57,428 bases of DNA. Source: Clostridiales bacterium (lineage in GTDB: Bacteria; Bacillota; Clostridia; Lachnospirales; Lachnospiraceae). A program made the translations under genes and the position numbers. The first letter of the stretch is position 1, and every line of letters begins with the position of its first letter. The stretch lies in contig JAJBUA010000096.1 in NCBI GenBank assembly GCA_020860565.1, positions 1-57,428 on the forward strand, read 5' to 3'. Positions 25,657 through 35,317 of this stretch are shown here, piece by piece. The notes beneath the pieces are model-generated. The model was not told where the DNA came from and made no database searches. It saw only the letters and a list, made by a program, of their open reading frames with translations.

Positions 25657-26502
25657 CTATGCCTGCTCGTAGAGTTCTTTCATCCTTGCGCAGCACCACG
25701 CCGCGTTCTCGACGTTGGTATTTTCCAGCGTCGCGTAGCAGAACGGCTTTTCTTTCTTTACATATTGCATGACAATCGAGTAATCCATCTCTCCGGTGCC
25801 GGCGCCGACTGACTGCAGTCCGTATCCCGTATCCACATGGATGTAATCCTTCAAATGAATCATCGCGATATCCGGTCCCAGCAGTTCCAGTGACTTTTTG
25901 AACACCTCTTCCTTGTGATCCACATTGTCCAAATCCAGCAGATTCACCGGATCATACAGGATCTGCAGGTTCGGAGAATCAATCTCATCCAGAACGATGC
26001 GCGCGCGCTCCGCATTGTAAATGATATGGCGCGCTACCGGCTCAATCGCAATTATGACTCCGAACTGCTCCGCACAGCGCACAACCGGCGTCAGGTTCTT
26101 GATAAACGTATACAGAGCTTCCTCTGAACGGCACTCCGGACAGTCCACATACTCCGCGTTCGGCGCCCCGGTCTCCGTGCCGACCATCGCACAGCCTAGG
26201 AGAGATGCGAACCGCAGATGAGCGTAATACCTCTGCTGGAACTCACGGATCGCAGCCGGATCCGGATGGCCCAGATTCTGATAGCAGCCCAACAGCGCGA
26301 TATCCAGCTCATTTTTCTCAAACAGATGCTTCAGATAATGGGCATAACCAGGAGTCAGTGCGGACGGTCCGTAAGCATATTCTTTCATGGCTTTGCTCAG
26401 AGCCAGATGGGCACAACTATACCCCTTCGAGCGCACGATGGGAAGCAATTCTTCCATCGGCACCTTTTCCGCGTCATGCAGACGCAAGCCTAACTGTAAC
26501 AT
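25657..26502 (-). CDS. Sugar phosphate isomerase/epimerase-like TIM barrel protein
   Basis: AP endonuclease 2 / xylose isomerase-like TIM barrel of 281 residues. The start MLQLGLRLHD is preferred over an ATG eight codons earlier because AGGAAGG lies 7 bases upstream of it. Metal-site candidates are Glu in VIIAIEPV, Asp/His in LYDPVNLL and MIHLKDYIHVD, and Glu near the end (ATLENTNV). Relatives isomerise or epimerise free or phosphorylated sugars and inositol derivatives. The substrate cannot be told from sequence. It is a single-gene unit between the Na/Pi symporter gene and the leu promoter. Confidence 0.82.
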   Translation of the reverse strand: MLQLGLRLHDAEKVPMEELLPIVRSKGYSCAHLALSKAMKEYAYGPSALTPGYAHYLKHLFEKNELDIALLGCYQNLGHPDPAAIREFQQRYYAHLRFASLLGCAMVGTETGAPNAEYVDCPECRSEEALYTFIKNLTPVVRCAEQFGVIIAIEPVARHIIYNAERARIVLDEIDSPNLQILYDPVNLLDLDNVDHKEEVFKKSLELLGPDIAMIHLKDYIHVDTGYGLQSVGAGTGEMDYSIVMQYVKKEKPFCYATLENTNVENAAWCCARMKELYEQA

Positions 26503-26659
26503 ATGAAATACCTTCCTTCTATTCATTTTTCAGGAAACTTCCCCAATGTCTGTTTCCCGAAATCTTAGCCCGATTATAACATTTTTCACGCTTTACCGCA
26601 ATCACAAACAGACGCTGCCCGCAAGGTTTTCTCCTGTTGCGGATTGGATGCCTGTCAGA

Positions 26660-28465
26660 TCAATTCCCTGTTTTTAACTGAGAAAAATATTTCTCATGAT
26701 TTTTCCGGAACAGCCGCTGGTATTCCTCATTGGAGGAATGGTGCAGGTTATGGATATACTGGTGTTCCTGACCGGATATCGCGGCATCCTTACGGCTCAG
26801 CATATACACGGCCAGATCCGAACACTGGTCGGAGATCCGCTCCATACTCTGTAAAATATTCTGATATTGGATCCCATTCTGTATATCACAGGTCCCTCTG
26901 ACCATCCGTTTTACATGACGTTCCTTCAGCGTTTCGATCAAATCATCGATAACCTCCTCCACGGGCTCCACCGTCCGCGCCATCTCATAATCTGAATTTT
27001 TATAAGCCTCAGCGGTCACAAAGAGGATGTTGCTTACCGCATCCGCGGCAATACGCAGCTCGCACATGGCTGCCTCCGAAAAAGATTCACTCTTTTCCAG
27101 AAGAATTTTCTCACTGTTCGCAATATTCACAGCCAGATCGCCAATGTGTTCAAAACAGGTAAGCGCCCGGATCTGGAAATTCTGATTCTGGTTATCCGAA
27201 TTCAGCGCTATGTAGGGAGATATGGCAACAATATATTTGTTCGAAGCATCTGCCATCTCGTCGAGCAGATCTTCTCTCTGACGGATGCGGGCCTCCCTTT
27301 TTGCGTCAAATTCGTAAATCTGCCGGATACAGGCGTCATAGTTATGAAGCGCCACATCCGCCATATGGGTGATCAGATGAGCGGTCTGATCCAGAGCCAG
27401 TCCGGGATTGGTAATCAGATGATCGTCCAGCTCGCGGAGATTTTCACGGATATCCGCGTCCTCGGCCTCCACCGGTTTATCCGGCACCAATCTTTCCGCG
27501 ATCGCTGCAAAGCGGTCCGAAACCGGCAGCAGCAGTACAGCAGGGAGCAGCCGGAAAAGTCCATGAATGTTAGCCACACCGCCGGAATTCAGAGACATGT
27601 ACCAGATCCCGTCTCCTATGATCCCCGTACACCTTCCGGCAACCAGCAGCACACCAATCAGGCAGGCGGCACAAACATTATAAATCACATGCACCAGCAC
27701 TGTCCGGATCTGCTCCGGGTTTGCTCCGATCCGGCAGACCAGAAATGTCGTCAGACAGTCTCCGATATTCACACCTACAATTACAGCCACAACAGCACAG
27801 AAACGGACTCCAACCGAACTTGCCAGTGTCTGTAAGATACCGATCACGGCCGAAGAACTCTGGATGACTCCGGTAACGAACACACCTGACAGAAATCCCA
27901 GAGCATAATTACCCTCAAACGCGGTCAGAAGCTGACTCAGCGAATCGCTCATCTCACTGACCGCCTCGCTCATATAGAGCAGCCCCATAAAAAGGATGCC
28001 GAATCCCACGGCAATCACACCCGGATTTTTTGCAGAGCTTCGCCGATTGCTGACAAACATGATCAGTACCACTCCCAGGATCAGGGCAATCGACGCCAGA
28101 TGATCCGCGCTGAAAAGATTTAAAATCGAATTCCCGGCGTCCAGATCCATCAGGCGGATCACCTGAGCGGTGATCGCGGTACCGACATTCGCTCCCAGCA
28201 CGATGCCGACAGACTGCCGGAAGGTGAAAAAACCCGCGCCCACCAGACCTACCGTCAGAACAATCGTCGCCGTGGAGCTCTGTATCATACAGGTAACCAG
28301 CATCCCCAGGATAAAACCGCGTACCGGATTGTCCATCACTCTGGCAAGCGCTGCCTTCATGGCGCCTCCGGAACAGCTTTTCAGGCCTTCCCCCATCAGA
28401 CGCATCCCATACAGGAACATACACAAGCCGCCCAACACCGCAAGAATTCGATAACATGCTTCCAT
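26660..28465 (-). CDS. Na+/phosphate symporter with PhoU-like tail
   Basis: NptA/SLC34-type Na/Pi cotransporter of 601 residues. The two inverted transport repeats carry the signatures MIQSSTATIVLTVGLVG (about 60) and VIQSSSAVIGILQTLASSVG (about 200), with GANVGTAITAQ and GVNIGDCLTTF following each. About eight membrane segments run to residue 320. The C-terminal 260 residues form a PhoU-like helical domain (LTCFEHIGDLAVNIAN, SMERISDQCSDLAVYM), normal for the bacterial branch and thought to regulate transport. Upstream lies an 11-bp-periodic repeat resembling PhoP boxes, consistent with phosphate control. Confidence 0.93.
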   Translation of the reverse strand: MEACYRILAVLGGLCMFLYGMRLMGEGLKSCSGGAMKAALARVMDNPVRGFILGMLVTCMIQSSTATIVLTVGLVGAGFFTFRQSVGIVLGANVGTAITAQVIRLMDLDAGNSILNLFSADHLASIALILGVVLIMFVSNRRSSAKNPGVIAVGFGILFMGLLYMSEAVSEMSDSLSQLLTAFEGNYALGFLSGVFVTGVIQSSSAVIGILQTLASSVGVRFCAVVAVIVGVNIGDCLTTFLVCRIGANPEQIRTVLVHVIYNVCAACLIGVLLVAGRCTGIIGDGIWYMSLNSGGVANIHGLFRLLPAVLLLPVSDRFAAIAERLVPDKPVEAEDADIRENLRELDDHLITNPGLALDQTAHLITHMADVALHNYDACIRQIYEFDAKREARIRQREDLLDEMADASNKYIVAISPYIALNSDNQNQNFQIRALTCFEHIGDLAVNIANSEKILLEKSESFSEAAMCELRIAADAVSNILFVTAEAYKNSDYEMARTVEPVEEVIDDLIETLKERHVKRMVRGTCDIQNGIQYQNILQSMERISDQCSDLAVYMLSRKDAAISGQEHQYIHNLHHSSNEEYQRLFRKNHEKYFSQLKTGN

Positions 28466-28589
28466 CTGATTGTCCTCTTTCTATTCGCAAACCTCACGGC
28501 AAGGATATTTTGTGATTCGTCTGGTCGGATCATCCTTTTCCGGATTCTTATGTAAACAGTTCTTTTTATGTCGATATGATAACGTAGAT

Positions 28590-28617
28590 TTAACGCGCTT
28601 TTTACACGATCTTAACA
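28590..28617. promoter_or_regulatory. Pho-box-like direct repeats
   Basis: TTAACG (28590-28595), TTTACA (28601-28606) and TTAACA (28612-28617) recur exactly every 11 bases on the plus strand. This matches the TT(A/T/C)ACA-N5 direct repeats bound by PhoP in Firmicutes. The array lies about 125-150 bases upstream of the Na/Pi symporter start. A -10-like TATCAT lies just downstream on the minus strand (about 28577). Confidence 0.6.
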
Positions 28618-28703
28618 TAAACAGAGGAAATCATCAACTACTCATTTCATAAAAATATACCCGGAAAAACTCCTTATGCAGCTCTGTGTATAGCATAGAC
28701 AAA

Positions 28704-28745
28704 CAGCGGAAATGACCCCTCTGCTCAAAGGAATCATTTCCGCTG
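28704..28745. terminator. Hairpin between GH105 and symporter genes
   Basis: CAGCGGAAATGA (28704-28715) pairs perfectly with TCATTTCCGCTG (28734-28745). It lies downstream of the GH105 stop on the minus strand. The T-run is imperfect (TTTGTCT), so it is a moderate terminator. Confidence 0.65.
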
Positions 28746-28787
28746 TATTCTGAATTCGCTTCTAAATTATAATTTTAACGTGTCCTC

Positions 28788-29906
28788 TCACATCTGTCCG
28801 GTCTTTTTCTGATACCGGATCTGCTCACTGACTGCCATCATACACCCGGCGCTCCCATGCTGGTTATCCGGCATCTGCAGCTCGCTCACATAATACTCCG
28901 CTTTGCCGCTGCGATCCTTACGGTTATGCGGATCCGGTCCTGCTCCCAGCCCGGCGCTCGCGCAGATCCCGTAAAGACAGATTCCATCCGCCTCCCGCCG
29001 CAGATACGTATCCCGGATTCCGTCGACGACCCCGCTGCCTCTTTCCGCATAAGTCTCATCCAGCATTCCCAGCCGCGCGCCCTTCATCAGCGCGTAAGCG
29101 ACCATGGCGCTCCCGGATGTCTCCGGATAATTGCCCTCCACGTCCGGCCGGTTTACCACCTGCAGAAACATCCGTGAAGCCGTATCCTGATACGGCAGGA
29201 TTCCCTCAATCGCCCGCCGCAGAAGCGGGACCAGCTCCTCTACCCGCTCGGAGCGTCCCTTTGCCAGCTCATACACGTCCGCCAACGCCATCAGATACCA
29301 GCCCTCCGCGCGCAGCCACACCGCCGTACTCTGTCCGGTCTGCGGATCAGCCCAGTCCGCCTTACGGCTCACATCGCAGCCATGGCGATACAGCCGAATC
29401 TGCGAATCCCACAGAAGCTCATGTGCGCTTTCAAACTGATCCACGATATCATCCCAGCGGTCTTCCCCGTTCTCTGTCAGACATTTCGCGTAAAAGGGCA
29501 TCGCCATATACAACCCATCCAGCCACACCTGATTGGGATAAATATCCTTGTGCCAGAAATTGCCCGTTGCCGTCCGCGGGTAGTCAGACAAAAATGCATA
29601 AGCCTTCTGCACCGCCTCCTCATAACGCACATCTCCGGTCAGATCCCGCAGAAGACGCAGCGACTTGCCGAAGCTCACCTTATCAATATTGTGCTCGCCT
29701 TCCCTCCAGTTCACAATCGAACCGTCTTCGCGCATCAGCCAGCCCGCGTTGTCCGTAATCGCCCGGTTCCAGGCCTTGTCTCCTGTGGCTTCCGCCAGAT
29801 ACGCCGCACCGATCATACAGAGATCATCCTTATAATTCCATGCCTTATCGCATAAAAATCGGGGAAACTTCGTTTTCAGATAATCGGAGAAATATTCCAG
29901 CCACAT
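28788..29906 (-). CDS. Unsaturated rhamnogalacturonyl hydrolase (GH105)
   Basis: Glycoside hydrolase of 372 residues, GH88/GH105 (alpha/alpha)6 barrel. It removes the 4,5-unsaturated uronic acid left at the end of pectin fragments by lyases. Typical segments are GEHNIDKVSFGKSLRLL, NQVWLDGLYMAMPFYAKC (catalytic Asp in WLDGLYM), QSTAVWLRAEGWYLMALADV (second Asp/Arg region) and NYPETSGSAMVAYALMKG. No signal peptide is present, so it acts in the cytoplasm on imported oligomers. It is the last gene of the tctCBA - esterase - GH28 operon. Confidence 0.9.
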   Translation of the reverse strand: MWLEYFSDYLKTKFPRFLCDKAWNYKDDLCMIGAAYLAEATGDKAWNRAITDNAGWLMREDGSIVNWREGEHNIDKVSFGKSLRLLRDLTGDVRYEEAVQKAYAFLSDYPRTATGNFWHKDIYPNQVWLDGLYMAMPFYAKCLTENGEDRWDDIVDQFESAHELLWDSQIRLYRHGCDVSRKADWADPQTGQSTAVWLRAEGWYLMALADVYELAKGRSERVEELVPLLRRAIEGILPYQDTASRMFLQVVNRPDVEGNYPETSGSAMVAYALMKGARLGMLDETYAERGSGVVDGIRDTYLRREADGICLYGICASAGLGAGPDPHNRKDRSGKAEYYVSELQMPDNQHGSAGCMMAVSEQIRYQKKTGQM

Positions 29907-29930
29907 CCTGCTGCCTCCTTCTTCGTATGA

Positions 29931-32084
29931 TTATAATCCTGCAAAATCCGCAACGCGGTTTAAGATCTGTATCGTCTCATCTCCTGTAACCGGCCGTCTG
30001 GGCTGGAATTTCCCGTCCGCTTCCAGCTCCATAAACCCGAAATACAGCGCCCGCGCCACATTCGTACCGTAATTATTGCCTACTTCTTTTACGTCCGCGC
30101 ATACCGGCATCGTACTGGAAGCATTGCGGTAATTGACTCCGCAAGCCTGCATCGCGACCGTAGCCATTTCCTGCCGGCTGACCAGTCCGTCCGGACAGAG
30201 TTCCCCACCTTCGGTAAATGCGAGAAATCTCTTCTTCACCGCGATGTCCAGCGCTTTCTCATCTGTAATCATAGTATTTTCTGTATCCGGATCCGCTAAC
30301 GGCATCAGCATCTGCGCAAGCGTCCCGCGCCGGATAGGCTTTTCTTTTTCCAGAATATCCCTTTCCGCAAGGAGCCCCCGGCAAACCAGCCTGCCTGCAT
30401 TCACATCAGCTCCTGCCGCCATACCGGACAAGATCCGATAACAATGACTGAATTCCTGATTCCCATTTTCATCTTCCGCCGCTACACGTATATATACAGA
30501 ACTTTCCGGCATCGTCAAAAGCTCCTCCGCCATCAACGACGGCGAAGTCTCTCCTTTATCGACTCGGTATTCTGTCGGTAAGCCTTCCTCTTCCGGGGGA
30601 ATTACAAAGGTCTCTCCGCTTCCCGCATCGATCCACCTGCCGTCTTCCCCGGCCAGCTGCCAGCGCCAGGACAGCTGCTCCCCGCTGCGGCAGGTTTGGG
30701 CCGTGGCTGTCACCTTCTGCCCTCTCGCGGTAATCCCCAGGATACGAACCTTGTCCGGGCGCGGATAATATTTCCCGTTGATCCTCACATTCTCAATCAC
30801 CGGATCCTGCCAGTTCATGCACCGCATCGGCTGTGTGACGCCGGTAATCTCTATATTGCGCAGCGTCAGCCCCGTGATCGGCACCTCGTCAAACGCCTCC
30901 AGAAATATCCCGTAATCGCCGCCGTAAGCCCAGATATTTTCAATTAAAAGATTGCGAAAAACCGGCAGATCATCGCCATTTCTCCCGTCCTCATACAGCA
31001 TTGTCCCATGCACCGCCGCTCCATGGACACAGTCGATCACCGTATCCGCCAGCACGACGTCTTCCACGATGCCCCCGCGGCGCGCGTTCGTTTTTAACCG
31101 CAGCGCGTAGGTCAGATTCGGACTGCAGAAACGGTTATTCATCGCCGCCACGCACCGGATCCCGCCGCTCATCTCACTTCCGAGCGCAATCCCCCCGTGG
31201 CCGTCCGCAAATTCGTTCTTTTCGATCAATACATGTTCACAGGGAATCTTTGCCTCTCTGCCGTCGCGGTCACGCCCGGACTTCAGACTGATGCAGTCAT
31301 CTCCCGTATCGAAACGGCAGTTCGTAATCAAGACACCGTCACAGCTCTCCGGATCGCAGCCATCGTTATTGGGTCCATGGCTTGATAGCGTCAGTCCGTC
31401 CACCGTCAGGCTCTTACACATCACCGGATTGACCTGCCACATCGGACTATTCTTTAAGGTAAAATCCTGCAGCAGCACCCGTTCACAGCGAATCGTCTGG
31501 ATGAAATTCGGCCGAAGATAATGTCCCGGCCCGAAAATCCGCTCAGATACCGGTACTCCCTCCACATTCATCCGGCGAGTCTCCCGACGGTCCTCCAGCT
31601 GAAGGTCTTTCTTATCCGCAGACCACGCTTTTTCCACCTGATGATGCCAGTTCCACCAATGTTCCGCATCCGCTCCGCCGTCCAGCGTCCCCTCGCCGGT
31701 CAGGGCGATATCCTTCTCATCACAGGCATAGATCAATGCGCTGAAATTATAACAGGGCGTCGCCTCCCAGTGAGAGAAGACCAGCGGATAATGCTTCTCC
31801 GGCTCCTCATTGACAAAGGAAAGGATGGTATCCTTTGTCTGCAGATGCAGTTCGACTCCGCTTTTCAGGCGCAGAGCTCCCGTGCGGTATCGCCCCGCCG
31901 GAATACTCAGCCGGCCGCCGCCCTCCTCACTCACCCGGTCAATCGCCTGCTGAAAAGAGGCGGTCTGAATCTCCCCGCTGTCCGGCCTGACGCCAAATTC
32001 CAGCACGGAATACTCCTGCTCCCGGATGACAGGCAGATCAATTTTACTCAGGATTAATTTTCTCAGCTCTGTCTTATTCATCAT
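29931..32084 (-). CDS. GH28 polygalacturonase-like enzyme with C-terminal extension
   Basis: Protein of 717 residues. The N-terminal 440 residues form a GH28 beta-helix: the catalytic acids in GPNNDGCDPESC and DTGDDCISLKSG, then GHGGIALGSE and RLKTN are the four family motifs. Next come an Ig-like segment (about 450-570) and a tail (about 590-717) resembling SLH repeats (SRQEMATVAMQACGVNY, NVARALYFGFMELEADGKFQP). There is no signal peptide, which is odd for a protein with SLH-like repeats. Exo-acting intracellular GH28 enzymes release galacturonic acid from oligogalacturonides. The start ATGATG follows AGGAG. It overlaps the esterase gene upstream by 11 bases and precedes GH105 by 24. Confidence 0.88.
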   Translation of the reverse strand: MMNKTELRKLILSKIDLPVIREQEYSVLEFGVRPDSGEIQTASFQQAIDRVSEEGGGRLSIPAGRYRTGALRLKSGVELHLQTKDTILSFVNEEPEKHYPLVFSHWEATPCYNFSALIYACDEKDIALTGEGTLDGGADAEHWWNWHHQVEKAWSADKKDLQLEDRRETRRMNVEGVPVSERIFGPGHYLRPNFIQTIRCERVLLQDFTLKNSPMWQVNPVMCKSLTVDGLTLSSHGPNNDGCDPESCDGVLITNCRFDTGDDCISLKSGRDRDGREAKIPCEHVLIEKNEFADGHGGIALGSEMSGGIRCVAAMNNRFCSPNLTYALRLKTNARRGGIVEDVVLADTVIDCVHGAAVHGTMLYEDGRNGDDLPVFRNLLIENIWAYGGDYGIFLEAFDEVPITGLTLRNIEITGVTQPMRCMNWQDPVIENVRINGKYYPRPDKVRILGITARGQKVTATAQTCRSGEQLSWRWQLAGEDGRWIDAGSGETFVIPPEEEGLPTEYRVDKGETSPSLMAEELLTMPESSVYIRVAAEDENGNQEFSHCYRILSGMAAGADVNAGRLVCRGLLAERDILEKEKPIRRGTLAQMLMPLADPDTENTMITDEKALDIAVKKRFLAFTEGGELCPDGLVSRQEMATVAMQACGVNYRNASSTMPVCADVKEVGNNYGTNVARALYFGFMELEADGKFQPRRPVTGDETIQILNRVADFAGL

Positions 32085-33186
32085 GCAAATTCTCCTGACT
32101 CTTCATAACCTCCAGATATTCTTTGAGATGTTCTCCATGCCACTGGTGTGTGCCTTCGCAGATCTCCTGCATCAGCGCCTCTCCGGCTCCGCAGAGCTGA
32201 TAAGCGTTTCTTACAATCTCAGCCTGTTCCATGACATTGGCCAGTCCCCGCGGCCCATTCAGGCGATCCTCAGCGCACGACTGGAGCAGCAGCGGCCGGG
32301 GTGCGATCAGGCTGGCAATATCTCCCATATCCAGATGCTCCCAGAGGTGCGGGACATAGTTGCACGAACAGTTCCGGTTTAACGCCAGCAGCGCGTCCTT
32401 AAACCCATAGAAATACCCGCTGATCACAGCAAAACACACCCGCTCATCCAGTGCCGCAAGCCACAGCGTCTGCATCCCGCCTCCGGAAAAGCCAACGCAT
32501 CCGGTCGCTCTGCTGTCCCACGAACCGCGTTCTCTGATATAATCAAGCACGCGCATCAGATCCCAGGTCAGCATCCCGGCAACCGGGATCCCCAGCGGTT
32601 CTCCCATGTGCGCAAGCCAGTAGCAATCCCCTTTCAGCCCCACAGCCGGATCCTGCGTATCCGCGATGTCCTCCCGCCGCTCGCCAAATCCGCGGCAGTC
32701 CGGGCAGACCGCCACATATCCCAACTTTGCCAGCTGCATCCCATAATCATAATGGTAAAACTCAATTTTCTCCTCAACCGCCTGGTATCCCAGCACACCG
32801 GCGACGGTATATTTCCCGGCTCCATTGTGCCCCGGCGGGCAGATGACCGGACAGGTATCTGTCCCGGCATTCTCCGGGATCAGCACATACATCGGCATCC
32901 ATACACCCGGTTCTGTCTGGATCCGGATATGTTCCCGGCGGATCCCGCCGTCAAGCAGCTCCACATCCTCCAGAACCGGAGTCAGCGGACACTCCTCCAT
33001 CTTATCGAATCCCAGCAATTCCCGCAAAAGGCTCCGCATCCTCGTCTGCCAGATCTGAAAATCTTCTCTGGTGCTTCCGCTGAAAGCATCTTTTCTCGCA
33101 TATCGGTCATACTTTCTGAACATCGAAGGCAGCGTACCATACACCGTGTTAATTCTGGGAAACATTTCTTTTTTCTGCACGGTCAT
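32074..33186 (-). CDS. Alpha/beta hydrolase (acetyl-xylan-esterase-like)
   Basis: Serine hydrolase of 370 residues. The nucleophile is in GCVGFSGGGMQTLWLAALD, the acid is probably Asp in SCAEDRLNGPRG, and the catalytic His is in EGTHQWHGEHL. VICPPGHNGAGKY and YVAVCPDCRGFGER mark the oxyanion region and early strands. This pattern fits the dienelactone-hydrolase/abhydrolase group, including acetyl and methyl esterases of plant polysaccharides. Placed between the TTT transporter and GH28 genes, it probably de-esterifies imported pectin oligomers, though the ester (acetyl or methyl) is not known. Its start overlaps the tctA stop by 4 bases and its stop overlaps the GH28 start. Confidence 0.82.
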   Translation of the reverse strand: MTVQKKEMFPRINTVYGTLPSMFRKYDRYARKDAFSGSTREDFQIWQTRMRSLLRELLGFDKMEECPLTPVLEDVELLDGGIRREHIRIQTEPGVWMPMYVLIPENAGTDTCPVICPPGHNGAGKYTVAGVLGYQAVEEKIEFYHYDYGMQLAKLGYVAVCPDCRGFGERREDIADTQDPAVGLKGDCYWLAHMGEPLGIPVAGMLTWDLMRVLDYIRERGSWDSRATGCVGFSGGGMQTLWLAALDERVCFAVISGYFYGFKDALLALNRNCSCNYVPHLWEHLDMGDIASLIAPRPLLLQSCAEDRLNGPRGLANVMEQAEIVRNAYQLCGAGEALMQEICEGTHQWHGEHLKEYLEVMKSQENLHDE

Positions 33187-34679
33187 TTCGCCTCAGCCGC
33201 TTTTTTCTGCTTTAAATAATCCGACACAAACGGCCAGATCACGCAGACCAGCGACACGATCAGCAGTACGCAGGAAATCGGCCGCGTAAAGAACTCCGCG
33301 TAGCTTCCGTGCGCATAGCTGATGCCCTGACGGAAATACCTCTCCAGCTTGCTCGACAGGATAAACGCCAGCACCAGCGGCGAAGTCGGCAGCCCCGCAA
33401 TGCTCATAAAGACGGACAGCAGGCACAGTGCCAGCATTACATAAATATTGAACATGATATTGGAAATACCATATCCGCCGATATAGCTGATCACCAGAAT
33501 CACCGTATACAGATAATGATACGGCACCTTGAGGATATAGGGGAACCAGCGCTTCGTCAGGATCTGAACCAGATAGGTCACGATCGCAGACACCATGACG
33601 CAGGCGAAGATCAGCATTGCCAGATCCGGCTGCTCCGTCATAAAGAGCGGACCGGCCTGCAGCCCGTGGATCGTCAGACCTGCGATCAGCATCGCCGTGA
33701 TACCGTCTCCCGGGATACCAAGCGCCATCATCGGGATCAGCGCACCGCCGAGGGAGGCGTTATTCGCCGTCTCAGAAGCCCACACGCCCGACGGATTGCC
33801 CTTGCCGAAGGACTCCGGATTCTTGCTGATACTCTTGGCATAACCGTAAGCTACCATATTGGAAATACCGGAACCCATGCCGGGCAGGAAACCGATCCAC
33901 AGACCCACCACGAAGGCAAACGCAATCGTGCGGATATTTTCTATGATATCTTTAATCCCCACGCCCAGACCCTTCATCATACTGACATCCGCATCCGGCA
34001 TCTTGGCCTCGCCTCTCGCGGAGTCACGGATGATCTGACACATGGCGAACATTCCCAGCATCTGCGCCACCGTGCTGATACCGGAGCTTAAGTACACGTT
34101 ACCAAAGGTAAAACGATTCGCGCCGTTGATCGGATCCATGCCGATGCAGCCCATCAGCAGGCCGATGCCTGCCGCCATAATTCCCTTGAAAATATTTCCC
34201 TTTGACAGCGACGCCACCAGCGTGATCGCACAGAAGCACAGGGAGAAATATTCCCATGGCCCCAGATGAAGGGCAAATTCCGCAATCACCGGCGAAAGCA
34301 CCGTAGCAATCGCCACAGAACCCACCGTGCCGATAAAGGACGCCGTCATGCCGATCCCCAGCGCCTTGCCCGCCTGGCCATTCTTAGTCATCGGGAAGCC
34401 GTCAAAACAGGTCGCGATCGCGGAGGAAGAACCGGGGATACCGATCAATACCGCCGAGATAAAGGTGCCGGACACGCCGCCGATCCAGATCGCCAGCAGC
34501 AGGACAAAGGAAGTCTCCGTCGAAAGACCAAACGTAATCGGCAGTAGCAGCGCGATACCCAGCGTCGCCGAAAGTCCGGGAATCGCTCCGAAGACAATTC
34601 CCAGAGAAACCATCGCCACGATTAAGAGCAGATTAATCGGCTGCAAGCAGATCATCAACGCATTGATATATTCTGTCAT
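33183..34679 (-). CDS. tctA: Tripartite tricarboxylate transporter, large permease TctA
   Basis: TctA-family membrane permease of 498 residues with 11-12 hydrophobic segments. GAIPGLSATLGIALLLPITFGLS near the N-terminus and GFLPGMGSGISNMVAYGYAKSISKNPESFGKGNPSGVWASETANNAS are the two conserved TctA motifs. TTT systems use a periplasmic-type binding protein (TctC), a small permease (TctB) and this subunit to import acids with a cation gradient. The best-known substrates are citrate and other carboxylates. Here the operon with GH28 and GH105 suggests uronate oligomers or monomers. Confidence 0.95.
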   Translation of the reverse strand: MTEYINALMICLQPINLLLIVAMVSLGIVFGAIPGLSATLGIALLLPITFGLSTETSFVLLLAIWIGGVSGTFISAVLIGIPGSSSAIATCFDGFPMTKNGQAGKALGIGMTASFIGTVGSVAIATVLSPVIAEFALHLGPWEYFSLCFCAITLVASLSKGNIFKGIMAAGIGLLMGCIGMDPINGANRFTFGNVYLSSGISTVAQMLGMFAMCQIIRDSARGEAKMPDADVSMMKGLGVGIKDIIENIRTIAFAFVVGLWIGFLPGMGSGISNMVAYGYAKSISKNPESFGKGNPSGVWASETANNASLGGALIPMMALGIPGDGITAMLIAGLTIHGLQAGPLFMTEQPDLAMLIFACVMVSAIVTYLVQILTKRWFPYILKVPYHYLYTVILVISYIGGYGISNIMFNIYVMLALCLLSVFMSIAGLPTSPLVLAFILSSKLERYFRQGISYAHGSYAEFFTRPISCVLLIVSLVCVIWPFVSDYLKQKKAAEAK

Positions 34680-34693
34680 CGTCGTTCTCCTCC

Positions 34694-35161
34694 CTACTCA
34701 AAGAATGCCCCGGCCGGCAGCTTCACCTGGAAGCCAAACACAAACATCGCGTACAGCGCTGCCGTCACCAGCACGGAAATGATGATGGACGGAACTAATT
34801 TTACTTTGGAAGTTCCCTTCAGATCATAGATAAACGCTAACGTTGCAAACGGTGTTGTGATCAGGAATCCCAGATATGTCATCGCGATCGCATACACCAC
34901 AAGCATCAGATAGCTTTTTGTAATCTTTAAGATTCCGCCCTTGGGGAAATACGGCTTTTCCTCAATATTGCGATCCTTAAATCCCTTAATAATCAGCGCC
35001 ACGGAACTCAGGGCAATCAGAATGATCGCTACATACGGCAGAAGACGCGGCCCCGGTTCCAGAAGCTTTGCCGGCTGTTTGATCGACTGCGTCTGTACCA
35101 GGAAAAACGCACATCCCAGAAGACCGACGATGCCGGTAATGGTATCTCTTCTCATCTTCAT
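34694..35161 (-). CDS. tctB: Tripartite tricarboxylate transporter, small permease TctB
   Basis: Small membrane subunit of 155 residues with four hydrophobic segments (ITGIVGLLGCAFFLVQ, LPYVAIILIALSSVALII, KSYLMLVVYAIAMTYLGF, LVPSIIISVLVTAALYAMFVFGFQVKLP). Size and topology fit TctB. The gene sits 14 bases before tctA and 156 bases after tctC, the normal order tctC-tctB-tctA. The gap upstream may hold a stem that lowers expression of the membrane subunits relative to the binding protein; I see no perfect hairpin. Confidence 0.9.
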   Translation of the reverse strand: MKMRRDTITGIVGLLGCAFFLVQTQSIKQPAKLLEPGPRLLPYVAIILIALSSVALIIKGFKDRNIEEKPYFPKGGILKITKSYLMLVVYAIAMTYLGFLITTPFATLAFIYDLKGTSKVKLVPSIIISVLVTAALYAMFVFGFQVKLPAGAFFE

Positions 35162-35317
35162 ATGAAATAATCCCCTTTTTCTAAAATGTCCTGGGAGTAA
35201 TCTCCCAGGACTTCTTCTCTTACCATTCAGGCTGATGTCCGTCCCTACTGCTCATACCCCATCGCCCTGAATCGTTACATAATTTACATAATCCGTATTC
35301 TTTTCTCCGCAGAGAGA

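Noticed and set aside
33309-34547. Plus-strand open frames opposite tctA
   Set aside because: The His/Arg/Gln-rich composition and lack of start signals mark them as complements of the hydrophobic permease codons.
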